A DNA stretch of 64,000 bases from positions 1 through 64,000 of the forward strand of contig NZ_LLZC01000019.1 in assembly GCF_001461825.1 (NCBI RefSeq), read 5' to 3'. This DNA is from Bacillus velezensis (lineage in GTDB: Bacteria; Bacillota; Bacilli; Bacillales; Bacillaceae). Both the position numbers and the translations under genes were made by a program. This document shows positions 39,801 through 46,222 of this stretch, piece after piece (position 1 is the first letter of the stretch; each line of letters opens with the position of its first letter). Below the pieces are notes generated by a model, which did not search any database, was not told the DNA's origin, and saw nothing but the letters and a program-made list of their open reading frames with translations.

Positions 39801-39809
39801 ACTTTTCAT
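24864..39809 (-). CDS. baeJ: BaeJ, bacillaene starter-loading NRPS/PKS hybrid
   Basis: About 4981 residues. Order: acyl-adenylating A domain (SGSTGTPK, ~199); ACP (LGVNSIK ~615); C domain (HHIVFDG ~811); glycine A domain (SGSTGKPKG ~1296; pocket residues read as D-I-L-Q-L-G-M-I-W, the usual Gly pattern); PCP (GGDSLLAV ~1677); KS (ANCSSS ~1920); DH (HVVREKAVLP ~2387, Glu in place of the motif Gly; DSAIQ present); KR (GGTGSLG ~2836, Tyr in QADYAAGN ~2976); two nearly identical ACPs (YGFDSVSF ~3124 and ~3218); KS (ETACSSS ~3478); KR (GGTRGIG ~4136); ACP (YGVDSI ~4443); KS0 (DTACSSA ~4681, EANGSGT ~4817). Known chemistry of the pathway: the first A domain loads alpha-hydroxyisocaproate, which is joined to glycine before polyketide extension. 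The start is supported by GGAGG seven bases upstream. The last module is completed by the DH opening BaeL. Confidence 0.95.
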   Translation of the reverse strand: MKSDMKASGLLKPSVSYGKSLRLSADQPMTIPEVLHKTAAAAGDQKGITYIQPDGTKVYQTYSGLKKIALSIVKGLRQSGVKAQDEVILQLSDNSQLIPAFWGCVFLGAIPVPLAAAPAYTEMNSGTQKLKDAWMLLNQPYVITSRDVLPEMTEWAKEQELSGFCALAAEDLSAHEMDTDCHHPRPEDLAMLLLTSGSTGTPKAVMLSHENIVCMVKGNIQMQGYTSEDVTFNWMPFDHVGGIGMLHLRDVYLGCEEINIPSESILMDPLKWLDLIDHYRASVTWAPNFAFGLLADFAEEIQTRKWDLSSMRYMLNGGEAAVAKVGRRIMELLEPHGLPANAIRPAWGMSETSSGVIFSDEFTLENTSDDDRFVEIGLPIPGFNMRITDDRNQVVEEGEIGRFQVSGLTVTSGYYERPDLNDSVFTEDGWFETGDLGFLREGRLTITGRTKDAIIINGVNYYSHAIESAVEELPEIETSYTAACAVRPNQSTTDELAIFFVTSVPLDENRMTKLLHHIHQHVTQRIGVTPDYLLPVAKEDIPKTAIGKIQRTQLKHSFEQGQFDSLHNSRQEGGNSDTASAEKDIERDFIRFLKEELSIADELVDPNTPFQSLGVNSIKMMKLARSIEKTYHIRLTARELHKNPTIGALAAYTAEKAANMSAEHHPQKAEPPAERERRQMAPALSEVQKGLWTLHKMSPETTAYHVPLCFRFTSGIDKEKLKQAFQFVLKQHPMLKSAVNETDGGFYFIEAANPFVFSEEDISDVNESQISALIRKKVKEPFVKEGGPLLRVQLLSKSAAEHYLLTVIHHIVFDGISSITFIHSLLDHYQALLEGKEEFTAAVPGIHPDFAAWEKRYLAGEESKAARAYWMKQLGGDLPDLQLPPMRTDSSVPEFTEDTLTRRLPERLLNNITAFAASRSIHLSTVMLSCYMVLLSKYTDKEDIVTGMPAMVRPEERFDGVVGHFLNMLPIRNRAGRKETFADFVQKVQDAVLDGLDHSFYPFPKMVRDVHAKPRQNGSPVFSNTFFYQNFLQHSSYQSMLDEYKEFSCEFVKDIHQEGEYDLVFEMWEAASGMDLTIKYSTELFDEAGAARLFSQFVQAAEALTANPDMPLENVSLMTKREEHMILKTWNETSREYPDACFHELFERQAAETPDACAVVYEQQRLTYRELDEKSTKLALYLQAHGAGPDDLIGIYTDRSLHMAVGLLGILKAGGAYVPLDPSYPADRLEYMITDSRISMCLTTADLEHSLNWGGVQTTAIDRDWSHIESTAAERTSLKRLVTPDDLAYVIYTSGSTGKPKGVMIPHRALTNFLISMAHEPGLSSEDKLLAVTTYCFDIAALELYLPLIKGAECNICKTEVTKDARKLKELIQEYKPTIMQATPFTWKMLFHSGWSNEEKVKILCGGEALSEQLKQQFLDTKSEAWNMFGPTETTIWSAVQRITENESALTIGRPIANTRVYIMDSGLNPVLEGVPGELCIAGDGLARGYFNKPELTDKVFVSHRLELGSKLYKTGDMARFLPGGRIEYMGRMDTQVKIRGYRIEPGDIESRLNAHPAVQESVVVVNNHSGNEKLCAFYILKNGEPLPSAKELRNHLKQALPAYMTPASFIRLEELPLTPNGKVDRKLLAARDLTEKQPDTQTFSSSHIQQAVLAIWQDVLKSKDIELDDRFFDAGGDSLLAVTVTDRMTQELDCEFSVTELFEYATVKDISRYIIEQKPKEAVLAPVPQKKVNTEDREHPAGEFPDYYEDSLAVIGISCEFPGAKDHYEFWNNIKEGKESITFFSKEELRRFGISEELADHPGFVPAKSVLEGKEMFDPGFFGFSPKDAEYMDPQLRMLLLHSWKAIEDAGYISKEIPETSVYMSASTNSYRSLLPEETTAQLETPDGYVSWVLAQSGTIPTMISHKLGLKGPSYFVHANCSSSLIGLHSAFQSLQSGEAKYALVGGATLHTESSAGYVHQPGLNFSSDGHIKAFDADADGMIGGEGAGAVLLKKASDAVKDGDHIYALLRGIGVNNDGADKVGFYAPSVKGQAEVIQKVIDQTGIHPETIAYVEAHGTGTKLGDPIELSALQSVYGRYTDKKQYCGIGSVKTNLGHLDTAAGMAGCIKVVMSLYHQEIAPSINYKEPNPNLHLEDSPFYVAEEKKELTRENRAHRMALSSFGLGGTNTHAIFEQYPDASEAADAAGPFIIPLSARKKDRLKEYAKQLLAFLERKTDADLADLAYTFQVGREAMEERAAFITSGIAELKRQLADFINDKPAVTGCFRGEKQQAKDIAWLSDDDDSAELIEKWLAKGKGTKLCEMWSKGVTINWHKLYKDKHPKRISVPVYPFAKEPYWPKKAEKKTSAAHTGVSVLHPLVQQNTSDLAVQRFSSRFTGSEFFLKDHVVREKAVLPGAAYLEMSYEAVKRALGGLLKDQDRITLHHTVWMKPIVVHEQERQVHIALFPEEDGIISYDIYSVNADGEEVLHSQGRAEIIKAEREPEADLSAIQNRCTADILDPAAFYREGRSRGMFHGKAFQGITSAFIGEKEVLSDIQLPDSVSHTNGQFTLHPSIIDSAIQTATICIMQEFPGQKLILPFALEYLEVVKACTPTMRAHARFSEGYQTGDSVQKADIDLFDETGALCVKVRGFSTRVLEGDAESAQRLSGSEKVLFAPVWKEAAASEKASVHADEHLIILCEDACRIKDEAASGLKDAELLIAEGEGETAAERFQSYAQTIAEHIRRIISEKRQGRILIQTVISADGSQQLFAGLTGLLKTAELEYGKLDCQLIEMESIGEMPAVAQKLKNDSHRPHDKHIRYKGDKRYVKAWEEMHPAGGGAVWKDEGVYLITGGTGSLGLMFAKEIAGRVKHPKIILTGRSNLAEAKQRELAMLQHSGANVVYKKMNAADRRENEALIKEVTADFGKLNGIIHAAGVIQDRFLLQKTKEEFREVLDPKVIGTAYLDEASKDCNLDFFVLFSSVSGVLGNVGQADYAAGNAFMDAYAAYRQSLTENGLRHGKTVAFNWTLWKDGGMQAGDETERMMKKAFGMVPLQKASGLAAFYEGMAQEKPQLLAAEGHAAKLKQSFLSVSETEKPQVEKIEPVSAVSGDKWHGALIRLVSSILKVGQDEIDIDTELSEYGFDSVSFTVFTNQLNEAYQLELAPTIFFEHGTIRSLAEYLTDEAEAGLPSQPEEKHDAEESLQTLHTALTAMVSGILKVDREDIETDTELSEYGFDSVSFTVFTNQLNEAYQLELAPTIFFEYGTISGLAGYLAKEHPGRFGEKKKESPKKEQPKAQKSKMQRKKRFATVMNAAAATQEPRRLDTVAIVGISGRFPGAKDIEEFWRNLKEGKDSITTIPKERWDWEAFDGDPNLEGNKTNIKWGGFIDGIAEFDPLFFGISPREAQYLDPQQRLLLTYAWRAIEDAGCKPESLSGTNTGVFIGTGNTGYKDLFTRAGLAAEGHAATGSMIPSIGPNRLSYLLNLHGPSEPIETACSSSLVAIHRAVSAIENGECDMAIAGGINTILTEEAHISYSKAGMLSKDGKCKTFSKDANGYVRGEGAGILMLKKLTDAERDGNPIYGVIRGTAENHGGRANTLTSPNPKLQADLLVKAYRKAGVDPSTVTYIEAHGTGTELGDPIEINGLKAAFHELAKTNQEPEVFGHRCGIGSVKSNIGHLELAAGVSGVMKVLLQMKHKTLVKSLHCETINPYIQLDDSPFYIVRENQEWTAAKDRNGNAIPRRAGVSSFGIGGVNAHIVIEEYVPKAAAQPEHSPENPAIILLSAKSKEKLFEQAQQLQKAIRQTPYTDQDLAGVAYTLQTGRDEMEERLAILAATMAELETKLEAFTKNEKNIAGLYTGQSHRNKDTFALFTADEDMDIVIDAWIKKGKFAKLAEVWVKGGVLNWNRLYEKGTPRLLSLPSYPFAKDTYWVPENPDKKKVHTEERMKRILTKQWEPSPLELGEPCARTVAILTGGDTVNLAEEIAAHMPNHRIITGSDLAGEYDWQAFGGVIDLLGAAKEDSQDMAGIKWLQQLIEHGHKEGMTLLCVTKDLESLNKEANQTTGAKRAGLYRMLACEYGHLSSRHLDLEGGLSDDKLAKQIADEFHARTDDAEVCRRDGLRYRAVLSGSENMDMKGERIDFPDNHVLLITGGTRGIGLLCARHFAEHYGVKKLVLTGRETLPPRSEWTGGLNGVTASVKAKIEAVLDLESKGVQVKVLSVPLADEAGLRQELSQIKQTLGPIGGVIHCAGVTDKETLAFIRKTDEDIQRVLEPKVDGLQALYSVLSEEPLKFFVLFSSVSAAIPALSAGQADYAMANAYMDYFANSYKEQLPIVSIQWPNWKETGMGEVTNKAYKESGLYSITNAEGLQLLDGLLLESARGPVLPAVLNPKLWKPERFLRRSRQDQPMSPAMVKPAEKTAYAADNAQLTRKTEEWLIELFSEELRIDQDQLETDVLFQDYGVDSIILAQLLQRINRNLSASLDPSILYEYPTIQSFANWLLEGYTEVLSERFDLAAEPVKKKPAEPVIETQAVKVQEEPAGKQIHREDIAVVGMSCRFPGADSLEAYWSLLAEGRSAIGPVPAERWGLKTPYYAGMLDGIHQFDPDFFLLAEEDVKAMDPQALAALEECLNLWYHAGYTPDEIKGEAIGVYLGGRSRHKPGEEKLLDAKNPIVALGQNYLAANLSQYFDMRGPSVVLDTACSSALVGMNMAVQALVTGEIKAAVVGGVSLFESEETHKLFEQRGILSKAQSFHVFDERADGVVLGEGVGMVLLKTVSQAIEDGDSIYAVVKAASVNNDGRTAGPATPSLEAQKSVMKKALEKSGKQPEDITHIEANGSGTVVTDLLELKAIQSVYRSKDAGPLGIGSVKPNIGHPLCAEGIASFIKVVLMLKEKSFIPFLSGEHENTHFDREKANIQFSRTLADWPSPIPAAGINCFADGGTNAHVIVEAWQEDEGRPIKRHPLTPPALNKRLISPDSKEETNEKAAANIWDTYEVEV

Positions 39810-39848
39810 AGAGCTGCCTCCATTTCATCTGTATGTAAGATGTATGTC

Positions 39849-40598
39849 TTATACTCCGTACATCGTCGTGATTCGTTTTTTCACTTCATCATCATGAAAC
39901 GTCTCATCGTGCATGATTAACTCCTTCTCAATGACGGCCGGAAGCTGCTCGCGAAACGGCGTCACCAAGTGCCTTTTCAATGTAATTAAAGAGTTTCTCG
40001 GTTTTTCCGCAAGCTCACGGGCCAATTCCTGCGCATAGTCTAGTACTTCCTGCCGCGGAAGCACCGGAAAAGGCACCCCTCTTTTCTCCAAGTCACCGCC
40101 GCGGTAGTGGCCGCCGTTTAACAGCATTTCATGGCCGAGGCTTGCCCCAAGCTTCTCCGGAACGATAAAGGTAGCGCCCATTCCGGGGGTGAAACCGTAT
40201 TTCATAAAGTTTGCGGTATACACGCTTTCTTTGCTTAAAATGACAAAATCACTGAAAAGCCCCATGACAAACCCGCCTCCGATTCCGTGGCCCTGCATGG
40301 CGGAAATGACGGGGATATCACATTCCAGCGCCAAAGAGTACATGCGGTCTTCCGTAAACTTCGTGATACCCTGCTGAATCCTGAGCAGGCCTTCCTGTGT
40401 GCCTCCGGAAGCAAAGTAATGGCCGTATCCTGTTAAAATCACAGCTTTATAGACTGACGATTTTTTTATACGGGTGAATGCTTCCATCAATCCATCCGTC
40501 AGTTCTTTGGAGAAGGCGTTTTTATGGGCTTTATCCTGCATTGTCACTTGGATAATATCCGGTTCAATTTCGAGCAGTTCAACTGCGGCGTTCGGCAT
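39849..40598 (-). CDS. baeI: BaeI, enoyl-CoA hydratase-fold decarboxylase of the HMG cassette (ECH2)
   Basis: 249 residues, crotonase fold. In HMG-type beta-branching, the second ECH removes CO2 from the ACP-bound glutaconyl intermediate to leave a beta-methyl group. Visible features are the oxyanion-hole segments FASGGTQEGL (near 62) and GHGIGGGF (near 103), plus KYGFTPGMGAT, which aligns with the active-site loop of the family. The start is set by AGGAGG six bases upstream, and that site sits on the stop codon of baeH, so translation is coupled. Very similar to B. subtilis PksI as remembered. Its order directly after ECH1 and before the megasynthases is the standard cassette order. Confidence 0.93.
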   Translation of the reverse strand: MPNAAVELLEIEPDIIQVTMQDKAHKNAFSKELTDGLMEAFTRIKKSSVYKAVILTGYGHYFASGGTQEGLLRIQQGITKFTEDRMYSLALECDIPVISAMQGHGIGGGFVMGLFSDFVILSKESVYTANFMKYGFTPGMGATFIVPEKLGASLGHEMLLNGGHYRGGDLEKRGVPFPVLPRQEVLDYAQELARELAEKPRNSLITLKRHLVTPFREQLPAVIEKELIMHDETFHDDEVKKRITTMYGV

Positions 40599-40607
40599 GA
40601 TATCCTC

Positions 40608-41390
40608 CTAACTGTTCTCCGTTTCCCAAGGAAGCCGCCCCGTTTCTGCATAACGGAAGATGGCTGATTGGTTATCCGGATCTGAAAACATCGCTTGATT
40701 TTCGGCTAGAGCAATGGATTTCGAACGATGAACAAGGTCGTTTAAGGAATCTATGTATTTTTTATAGCGGATGACTGCTTTTTTCGACAGCGGACGAAGG
40801 CGCAGCAAATGCTTTCTCAGCTCTGTTGCTGAGTCCGGGACGCATACGTCACAAAGTCCCCATTCAAGCGCCTGGCGTGCCGGCACGGGCTTTGTCATGA
40901 TCGTCATATAATGCGCCTTTTGAAATCCGATTCTTTGAATTAAAAACGGCAGAACGCAGGCCGGATAAAGTCCGAATAACAGTTCAGATAAACTGAACGA
41001 AGCACTCTCCTCTGCAATGACGATATCGCACGCGGCGGCAAAACCGACACCTCCCGCATTTACTTTTCCGCGGACGCGGGCGATTGTGATGTACGGCCCG
41101 GATTTTAATGCCAGCCACAAACGGTAAAGCGGCTCCTGCGATTCAGCATGCTGCATTCCCTGCCTCATTTTCCGGTACATCTCATCAAAATCCGCCCCGA
41201 AACAAAATACCTCCGGCTGCCCTTCAAGCACTACGGAGGTCACGGAGTCTTCACATTCAGAAAGAACGTGCAGGCATTCCTCCACTAAACGCTCATTAAT
41301 CGTATTGTTGGCTTCAGGCCGATCAAAGGTGATGAAGCAGACATTTTGCTGAAAACGGACGTTTATCGTTTCATAGGTCACGATATCCAC
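40608..41390 (-). CDS. baeH: BaeH, enoyl-CoA hydratase-fold dehydratase of the HMG cassette (ECH1)
   Basis: About 260 residues, crotonase superfamily. The expected role is dehydration of the (S)-HMG-type thioester made by BaeG, before decarboxylation by BaeI. CFGADFDEMYR (near 68) and RGKVNAGGVGFAAACD (near 105) form the oxyanion hole, and SLSELLFGLYPA (near 133) carries the acidic residue region of active ECH1 enzymes. The frame opens with GTG at 41390, overlapping the end of baeG by 13 bases. A second GTG at 41381 has AGGTGG five bases upstream and overlaps the baeG stop as GTGA. That looks like the better start and would shorten the protein by three residues. Confidence 0.92.
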   Translation of the reverse strand: MDIVTYETINVRFQQNVCFITFDRPEANNTINERLVEECLHVLSECEDSVTSVVLEGQPEVFCFGADFDEMYRKMRQGMQHAESQEPLYRLWLALKSGPYITIARVRGKVNAGGVGFAAACDIVIAEESASFSLSELLFGLYPACVLPFLIQRIGFQKAHYMTIMTKPVPARQALEWGLCDVCVPDSATELRKHLLRLRPLSKKAVIRYKKYIDSLNDLVHRSKSIALAENQAMFSDPDNQSAIFRYAETGRLPWETENS

Positions 41391-42640
41391 CTGTATTTCC
41401 GATGAAATTCCGTGATTTCTTCCAAATACAAACGAGAGCTTCCTGTATGATGGTCTAAAATGTTCGGAATCATATTCATATCCAATTTGACATTCCGGGT
41501 TCCAAACTTCACCAAACCGCTGCCTTTAAACAGTTCTTCATACTCTTCCATGGACAGCCTGTATCTGTTGTTCAGATGCTCTTCTATTTTGAAAGAATGC
41601 TGCCGCGTTTGTCCTTCAGGCGTCACAACGCCGCTGTAAAATTCTGAACAGCACCCGGAGCCGTACGAAAAACAGCCGATCCGCTTAGAAGTGTCGAATG
41701 CCCCTTGGTCAATCGTGCTTGCAAGAGCCAATAAAGAGGCTGCTCCCATAATATTTCCGACTCTTTGGCAATAGCGGAGCCCCGGCTCTACCCTGGTTTG
41801 AAAATCCTGTTCGATTTCAGCGTTTTTCGCTTTTGCAAGCTTGCGCATCATCGTCCGGTGGGCTCCTTTGACCATGCCGCCAAACGGTGTATGGAAGGCA
41901 AGATAGTGAAACGTCTCTTTGTAGTCAGCGCCCGGCACACGGTTTTTGTACTCGCGAAATGTCTGTTCACAGCAATCGAGGTAAGACATCAATGACAAAT
42001 CGGCATCACCGGCTTCACTGTCCGGGATCGGACGGCATGTATCCATCACCTCATAGCCGTAATAGCCGTTGGCGCCCGCATCCGCCTGAAATACGATTGG
42101 ATTTTCACCGATCAATAAGGCGACGGCACCCGCTCCGGCGCTCGGTTCTGCGTAAGACCAATCCTCGCTTAACGCATCGCCGCCTTCGGCAATTAAAAAC
42201 CGGGAAATATCCGTCGCGACGACAAGCGCCTTCGCTCCGGGGGATGTCTGCGACAAAATAAAATTAAGCGCCATCTGCAAGCCCGCCGTTCCTGAATAAC
42301 AGGCTTGCTTCAGTTCAAATAAACGGCAGTTCCGGTTGAGGCCTAAGTAATCATGAATATATGTACTGAGTGATTTTCCGAAATCGATGCCGGACTCCGA
42401 GCAGGTAATCAGCAGCTCGATTCTGTCTTTTTCAGCCTCTGTCAATCGGTCGATAATCGGCTTTGCCGCGTTAACGCCGAATGTGACGGGGTCTTCGTAC
42501 GGAAGAGCCACCGCTTTTTCTTTCATCAGTAAATTCTCAAATCTGGCAGGGTCTAAGTTTCTGTACTCCGCCAGCTGCATGACATCAAGGTATGCTGTCC
42601 CGCCAAACACATTTATCGCTTCTATTCCGGCAGCCGCCAT
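41378..42640 (-). CDS. baeG: BaeG, HMG-CoA synthase homologue for beta-branching
   Basis: 420 residues when started at the ATG at 42640. It condenses an acetyl unit carried on AcpK with the beta-ketoacyl chain held on the BaeL tandem ACPs. The nucleophilic Cys is in QACYSGTAGLQMAL (near 110-120). The catalytic His region is AFHTPFGGMVKGAHR (near 245), and the usual HMGS segments GSGCCSEFYSG and IVFQADAGANGYYG are present. I prefer ATG 42640 because GGAGG lies eight bases upstream. A TTG at 42655, which would give 425 residues, has its first codons made of that ribosome site. The gene follows acpK by 51 bases, leaving no room for a pksF-like ketosynthase. Confidence 0.94.
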   Translation of the reverse strand: MAAAGIEAINVFGGTAYLDVMQLAEYRNLDPARFENLLMKEKAVALPYEDPVTFGVNAAKPIIDRLTEAEKDRIELLITCSESGIDFGKSLSTYIHDYLGLNRNCRLFELKQACYSGTAGLQMALNFILSQTSPGAKALVVATDISRFLIAEGGDALSEDWSYAEPSAGAGAVALLIGENPIVFQADAGANGYYGYEVMDTCRPIPDSEAGDADLSLMSYLDCCEQTFREYKNRVPGADYKETFHYLAFHTPFGGMVKGAHRTMMRKLAKAKNAEIEQDFQTRVEPGLRYCQRVGNIMGAASLLALASTIDQGAFDTSKRIGCFSYGSGCCSEFYSGVVTPEGQTRQHSFKIEEHLNNRYRLSMEEYEELFKGSGLVKFGTRNVKLDMNMIPNILDHHTGSSRLYLEEITEFHRKYRWIS

Positions 42641-42691
42641 GAACTTCGCCTCCAATATGAATTTTGAGTTTCCGATTATTTCACCGTTTTA

Positions 42692-42940
42692 TCAGACAGC
42701 CTGTACCTTTTCATAAAGCTTTGCCGCCAATTCGCCGATGTTTGACACTCCCGTCAGCTCAACACGCGGGATCTGCAATGATAATTCTTCAAGCATCATC
42801 GTGATAATTTCGGCGCGGTCCACTGAATCCGCCCCCAGATCAACTAACCGGTCTTCCTGTGAAAGCTGTTCGCCTTCTAAATCAGGCAAAACCTCGTAGA
42901 TTGTGTTCTGCAGCAATTCAAAGATTTTTTCTTTACTCAT
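42692..42940 (-). CDS. acpK: AcpK, discrete acyl carrier protein of the HMG cassette
   Basis: 82 residues, a free-standing ACP. The phosphopantetheine Ser is in DLGADSVDRAEI (near 37), and the rest has the usual four-helix acidic profile. It carries the acetyl donor (made by decarboxylating malonyl-ACP in the known pathway) to BaeG. GGGAGG lies eight bases upstream of the ATG. A sequence gap of 65 bases separates it from baeE, with no sign of a terminator, so it is likely on the same transcript. Confidence 0.93.
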   Translation of the reverse strand: MSKEKIFELLQNTIYEVLPDLEGEQLSQEDRLVDLGADSVDRAEIITMMLEELSLQIPRVELTGVSNIGELAAKLYEKVQAV

Positions 42941-43005
42941 TGTCAGTTCCTCCCTGTTTCATCTTTTATGAATATTCCATGTTTTCAATCTATCATTTCG
43001 TCTTG

Positions 43006-45246
43006 TCAACACGTTTGCAAAAATGAACCTAACTTCTGATTCAAAAGCGAGGCCGTCTCTTCCATAAGCCGCATGCCGATATCATCGGCATGGCGGTTTT
43101 TCCAGGACTCCAGCTCCGTACCTTTCACCCATTGATTAAAGGCGCCTAATGCCGGGCCGCAATGAATCTGGAAGTCTACCTTGGCATCCGGGTCTCCTTT
43201 AATCGCCGAAGCAGAACTTTGCCTGAAATACCATTTGAATATGAGCGCCATTTTCTGTTTCGGATTCCGTTCGGCTTTTGAAATGTCTTCATTCGAATAA
43301 TGAGCCTTCACTTTGTCATAAATACTGCTTACACTTGCCTTAAAATACTTCTCTTCTATTTGTCTGAGTGTCTTTTCATCAATTTCTTCAATTGAGCGAT
43401 GACGCTGATACAGTTCATGCAGCTTAGAGGCGCGGGTCGGAAAGAACAGCCCTTTCTTTAATACCTGCACCTTGCTGCCTGATTCAAACATATCGCCGGC
43501 CGGCGCGTAGGCCGTATCCTGTACATTCATCTGCTGCAGGAGGTCCTTTACGAGGCCGCTCGTCGCTGCCTCAACGGTGCATTGGTTAATAGATCCGGTC
43601 ACAATAAAATCAGCGCCGAGCATAAATGCGGCCATGGCAGCCTCAGGCGTTCCGATTCCCCCTGCGGCTCCGATGCGGACGGTTTTGCCGTATCGGTATT
43701 TTTTCATCATGTCATCTCGTAAACGGATGATCGCCGGCATGAGGCTGTAAGCAACTCCGCCGTCAGTGTGGCCGCCTGAGTCAGCCTCTACGCAGATGTC
43801 GTGCGCAACGGGTATTTCTCTCATCAGACTTGCTTCTTCAGCGGTAATTTTGTTTTCGGCTGCAAGTTTCTGCAGAATGTGATCAGGCGCCGGGCTGAGA
43901 AACGCTTCCGCTACTTCCGGACGGGAAAGCTTGGCGATAATCCGCTGACGCGCTATTATTTGCCCGCCGGCACCGCGTTTTAACCCCTTAGCGCGAAACC
44001 TTACTAAAGCGGGAGTAACCGTTAAAAACGCTGATGCTTCCAAGTTCTGAACCCCATGCTTCAATAAAAGATCAATCATTTTTTCTTCTGAATCTGTATG
44101 TTTCATGTTATGTACAACATTTATGCCGAAGGAACCGCCGTCACGAAGCTCATGCTGAATTGACAAAATGGCGTCCTCAACGTGCGCGATGTTCAAACCG
44201 CCCGTTCCGAAAAAGCCCATCATTCCTTTTTCGGCCAGTTTGACGACCATTTCCTTCGAAGAAATTCCGCGGTACATGCCGCCGGCCAAGTAGGCGTATT
44301 TCAATTGATAATCGCGCTTAAACTCTTCATTTCCTAAAGACGCCGCCGTAATTGAGCTTTTTCCAGTCTCAGCCGGGACTTTGATTTCATCTGTTATCGG
44401 CTCCGCTTCAGCCGTAATTCTTTGAATCAGCCCCGTCAGCACTTTTCCGGGACCGATTTCCTCAAAGCTCATGTTCTTTCTTCCCATTAAGAAACGGATA
44501 CTGTCAGTCCAGTTCACCGATCCCGTTATTTGTCCGGTGAGTGTCTCTTTCAACTCTCTCTGCTCATAGGGTCTTGCCGTCACATTTGAAATGACCGGAA
44601 TGGACAGCGGCTTAAAATGGAAAGACTCGATAAACCGTGAAAATTCCTCCTTCGCTTCCAGCATGTATCTGGAATGAAAGGCGCCGCTGACATTTAAGCG
44701 GTGAACCATTTTTACGCCGTTTACGGCTTCAAAAACGGATGCGGCTTTTTCAATATCTTCTTTAAATCCGGAAATGACAATTTGCTGCGGTGTGTTCATG
44801 TTGGCGATATCAATCATATCCAAGTGATTTTCTCTTAAAACATCCGTCACCTGCTCATGAGTCAGGCCGATCACCGCTGCCATGCCGCCTCCTTTTGCGC
44901 GGCTCATCAGTTCGCCCCTTTTTTTGACCAGCTGTAAGCCTTCTTCGAAATCAAAGGCGCCCGAAGCGTATAACGCGTTATATTCGCCTAAACTGTGTCC
45001 GGCGGTAAAATCCGGTTTCAAGCCGGTTTCTTCTGTTTTTTTCAAATAACTGAGGGCATTGACGACATAGAGCGCCGGCTGAGTGAACTGAGTCTGATTG
45101 AGACGTTCTCCATCCCGGCACAGCTCCTGAATGGAATATCCGAGAATGTGATCGGCCTTTGCGGTTAATTCAGGATAGCGGCCGAACAGGTCCTCTCCCA
45201 TCCCGATTTTTTGCGAGCCTTGGCCTGGAAAAACAAAGCTGATCAT
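43006..45246 (-). CDS. baeE: BaeE, fused malonyl acyltransferase and FMN enoyl reductase
   Basis: 746 residues in two parts. Residues 1 to about 290 are an acyltransferase: FPGQGSQ at the start, nucleophile in GHSLGEY near 92, KRGELM with the malonate-binding Arg, and the GAFHS malonyl-type motif near 195. Residues about 310-740 are a PfaD-type oxidoreductase (2-nitropropane dioxygenase / enoyl reductase family), with [22 protein letters not shown] and [11 protein letters not shown] for flavin binding. In trans-AT systems this enzyme supplies malonyl units and reduces selected enoyl intermediates in trans. The ATG is one base after the baeD stop and has GGAAGGAG seven bases upstream. Its AT half closely resembles BaeC, suggesting duplication. 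Confidence 0.94.
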   Translation of the reverse strand: MISFVFPGQGSQKIGMGEDLFGRYPELTAKADHILGYSIQELCRDGERLNQTQFTQPALYVVNALSYLKKTEETGLKPDFTAGHSLGEYNALYASGAFDFEEGLQLVKKRGELMSRAKGGGMAAVIGLTHEQVTDVLRENHLDMIDIANMNTPQQIVISGFKEDIEKAASVFEAVNGVKMVHRLNVSGAFHSRYMLEAKEEFSRFIESFHFKPLSIPVISNVTARPYEQRELKETLTGQITGSVNWTDSIRFLMGRKNMSFEEIGPGKVLTGLIQRITAEAEPITDEIKVPAETGKSSITAASLGNEEFKRDYQLKYAYLAGGMYRGISSKEMVVKLAEKGMMGFFGTGGLNIAHVEDAILSIQHELRDGGSFGINVVHNMKHTDSEEKMIDLLLKHGVQNLEASAFLTVTPALVRFRAKGLKRGAGGQIIARQRIIAKLSRPEVAEAFLSPAPDHILQKLAAENKITAEEASLMREIPVAHDICVEADSGGHTDGGVAYSLMPAIIRLRDDMMKKYRYGKTVRIGAAGGIGTPEAAMAAFMLGADFIVTGSINQCTVEAATSGLVKDLLQQMNVQDTAYAPAGDMFESGSKVQVLKKGLFFPTRASKLHELYQRHRSIEEIDEKTLRQIEEKYFKASVSSIYDKVKAHYSNEDISKAERNPKQKMALIFKWYFRQSSASAIKGDPDAKVDFQIHCGPALGAFNQWVKGTELESWKNRHADDIGMRLMEETASLLNQKLGSFLQTC

Positions 45247-45247
45247 C

Positions 45248-46222
45248 TTACAGTCTCCTTCCGGGCGGTGATAAAATGCTGTCTTCTATTTGCTGCAAAT
45301 GTGTTTGTTCTTTATGAAACGGCGTCATAATGGCACGGATGCGTTCAGCCGATCCTGCAGGAAGAATCTGTTTGGCAAATGCGGCCAATGTTCCGGAAGG
45401 CCCGGCATCGATATACAATCCTTTTTGGCGGCTGTCTGCGAATTGAAGCGCTTCGCGGAATCGAATCGGCTTTCTTACGATATCCCAGAAAAAGTCCGCT
45501 TGTATATCGGTCTCAGCCTCTCCTGTCGCACTGGAGATGTACGGTATAAATGGAGTCCGGATTGATTTCTGAGCTAAAAAGCGCTTGTACGGCTGTTCCG
45601 CCTGATCAACCAGCGCTGAGTGAAACCCGTAAGATACCGGCAATAGCTGATGAGGAATCTGCTTTTCTCTCAGATCGTCCATGATCCTTTTGATATGCTC
45701 CCGCTCTCCTGAGATGACAAAGTGAGAATGATAGTTTACAGATGCCAATTCACTATGTTCGCCGAGCAGCGGATCATCTTGATATAAAGCCGGATCACCC
45801 AGTATCGCAAGCATGCTGCCGTTACGGCAAGTTTCCGTAACGATTCGGGCCTGTTCCAGCACGCAATCTAAAGCATCCTCGGCGCTCAGCACGCCCGACA
45901 CAGCGGCCGCTGCATACTCTCCGAGGCTTGCTCCGATCACATAATCGGGACGTATGCCTCTTTGCTCCAAAGCATATGCAAGTGCGTACTCAGCCATAAA
46001 AATGGCAGGATGGCTGAAAAGAAGGCGGTCAAATGGATCAGACAGACGATTGCCTGTATGATACATCTCTTTAAGGACAGAGTAACCGAAACGGCTGACT
46101 GCAAAATCGTCCAAGTCAAGCATTTTCTGCCGAAAAGCGGCGTTATGTGCAAACAGCTCTTTCCCCATTTGATAGTATTGGGAACCCTGTCCAGAAAACA
46201 TGAAAACAATTGGCTGGTTCAT
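45248..46222 (-). CDS. baeD: BaeD, acyltransferase-fold protein, probable acyl hydrolase
   Basis: 324 residues, FabD-like fold with [12 protein letters not shown] at the N terminus and the nucleophile in [11 protein letters not shown] near 96. It differs from BaeC and BaeE: the pocket reads YGFHS rather than GAFHS, and QARIVTE replaces KRGELMS. This pattern fits the PedC/PksD clade, whose characterised members hydrolyse stalled acyl chains from ACPs (proof-reading) rather than loading malonate. That assignment is from family knowledge and the visible motif differences, not from activity. AAAAGGAG lies five bases upstream of the ATG. It is 136 bases downstream of baeC. Confidence 0.9.
   Translation of the reverse strand: MNQPIVFMFSGQGSQYYQMGKELFAHNAAFRQKMLDLDDFAVSRFGYSVLKEMYHTGNRLSDPFDRLLFSHPAIFMAEYALAYALEQRGIRPDYVIGASLGEYAAAAVSGVLSAEDALDCVLEQARIVTETCRNGSMLAILGDPALYQDDPLLGEHSELASVNYHSHFVISGEREHIKRIMDDLREKQIPHQLLPVSYGFHSALVDQAEQPYKRFLAQKSIRTPFIPYISSATGEAETDIQADFFWDIVRKPIRFREALQFADSRQKGLYIDAGPSGTLAAFAKQILPAGSAERIRAIMTPFHKEQTHLQQIEDSILSPPGRRL

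Noticed and set aside
11450-39809. Long imperfect DNA repeats between KS and KR coding segments taken as mobile or regulatory repeats
   Set aside because: They reflect paralogous domains of the assembly line, not independent repeat elements.
5-40000. Many open frames on the plus strand and in other minus frames under the bae megasynthase genes
   Set aside because: They are shadows of long GC-biased coding sequences: no ribosome sites, no domain signals, and they change frame with the real genes.
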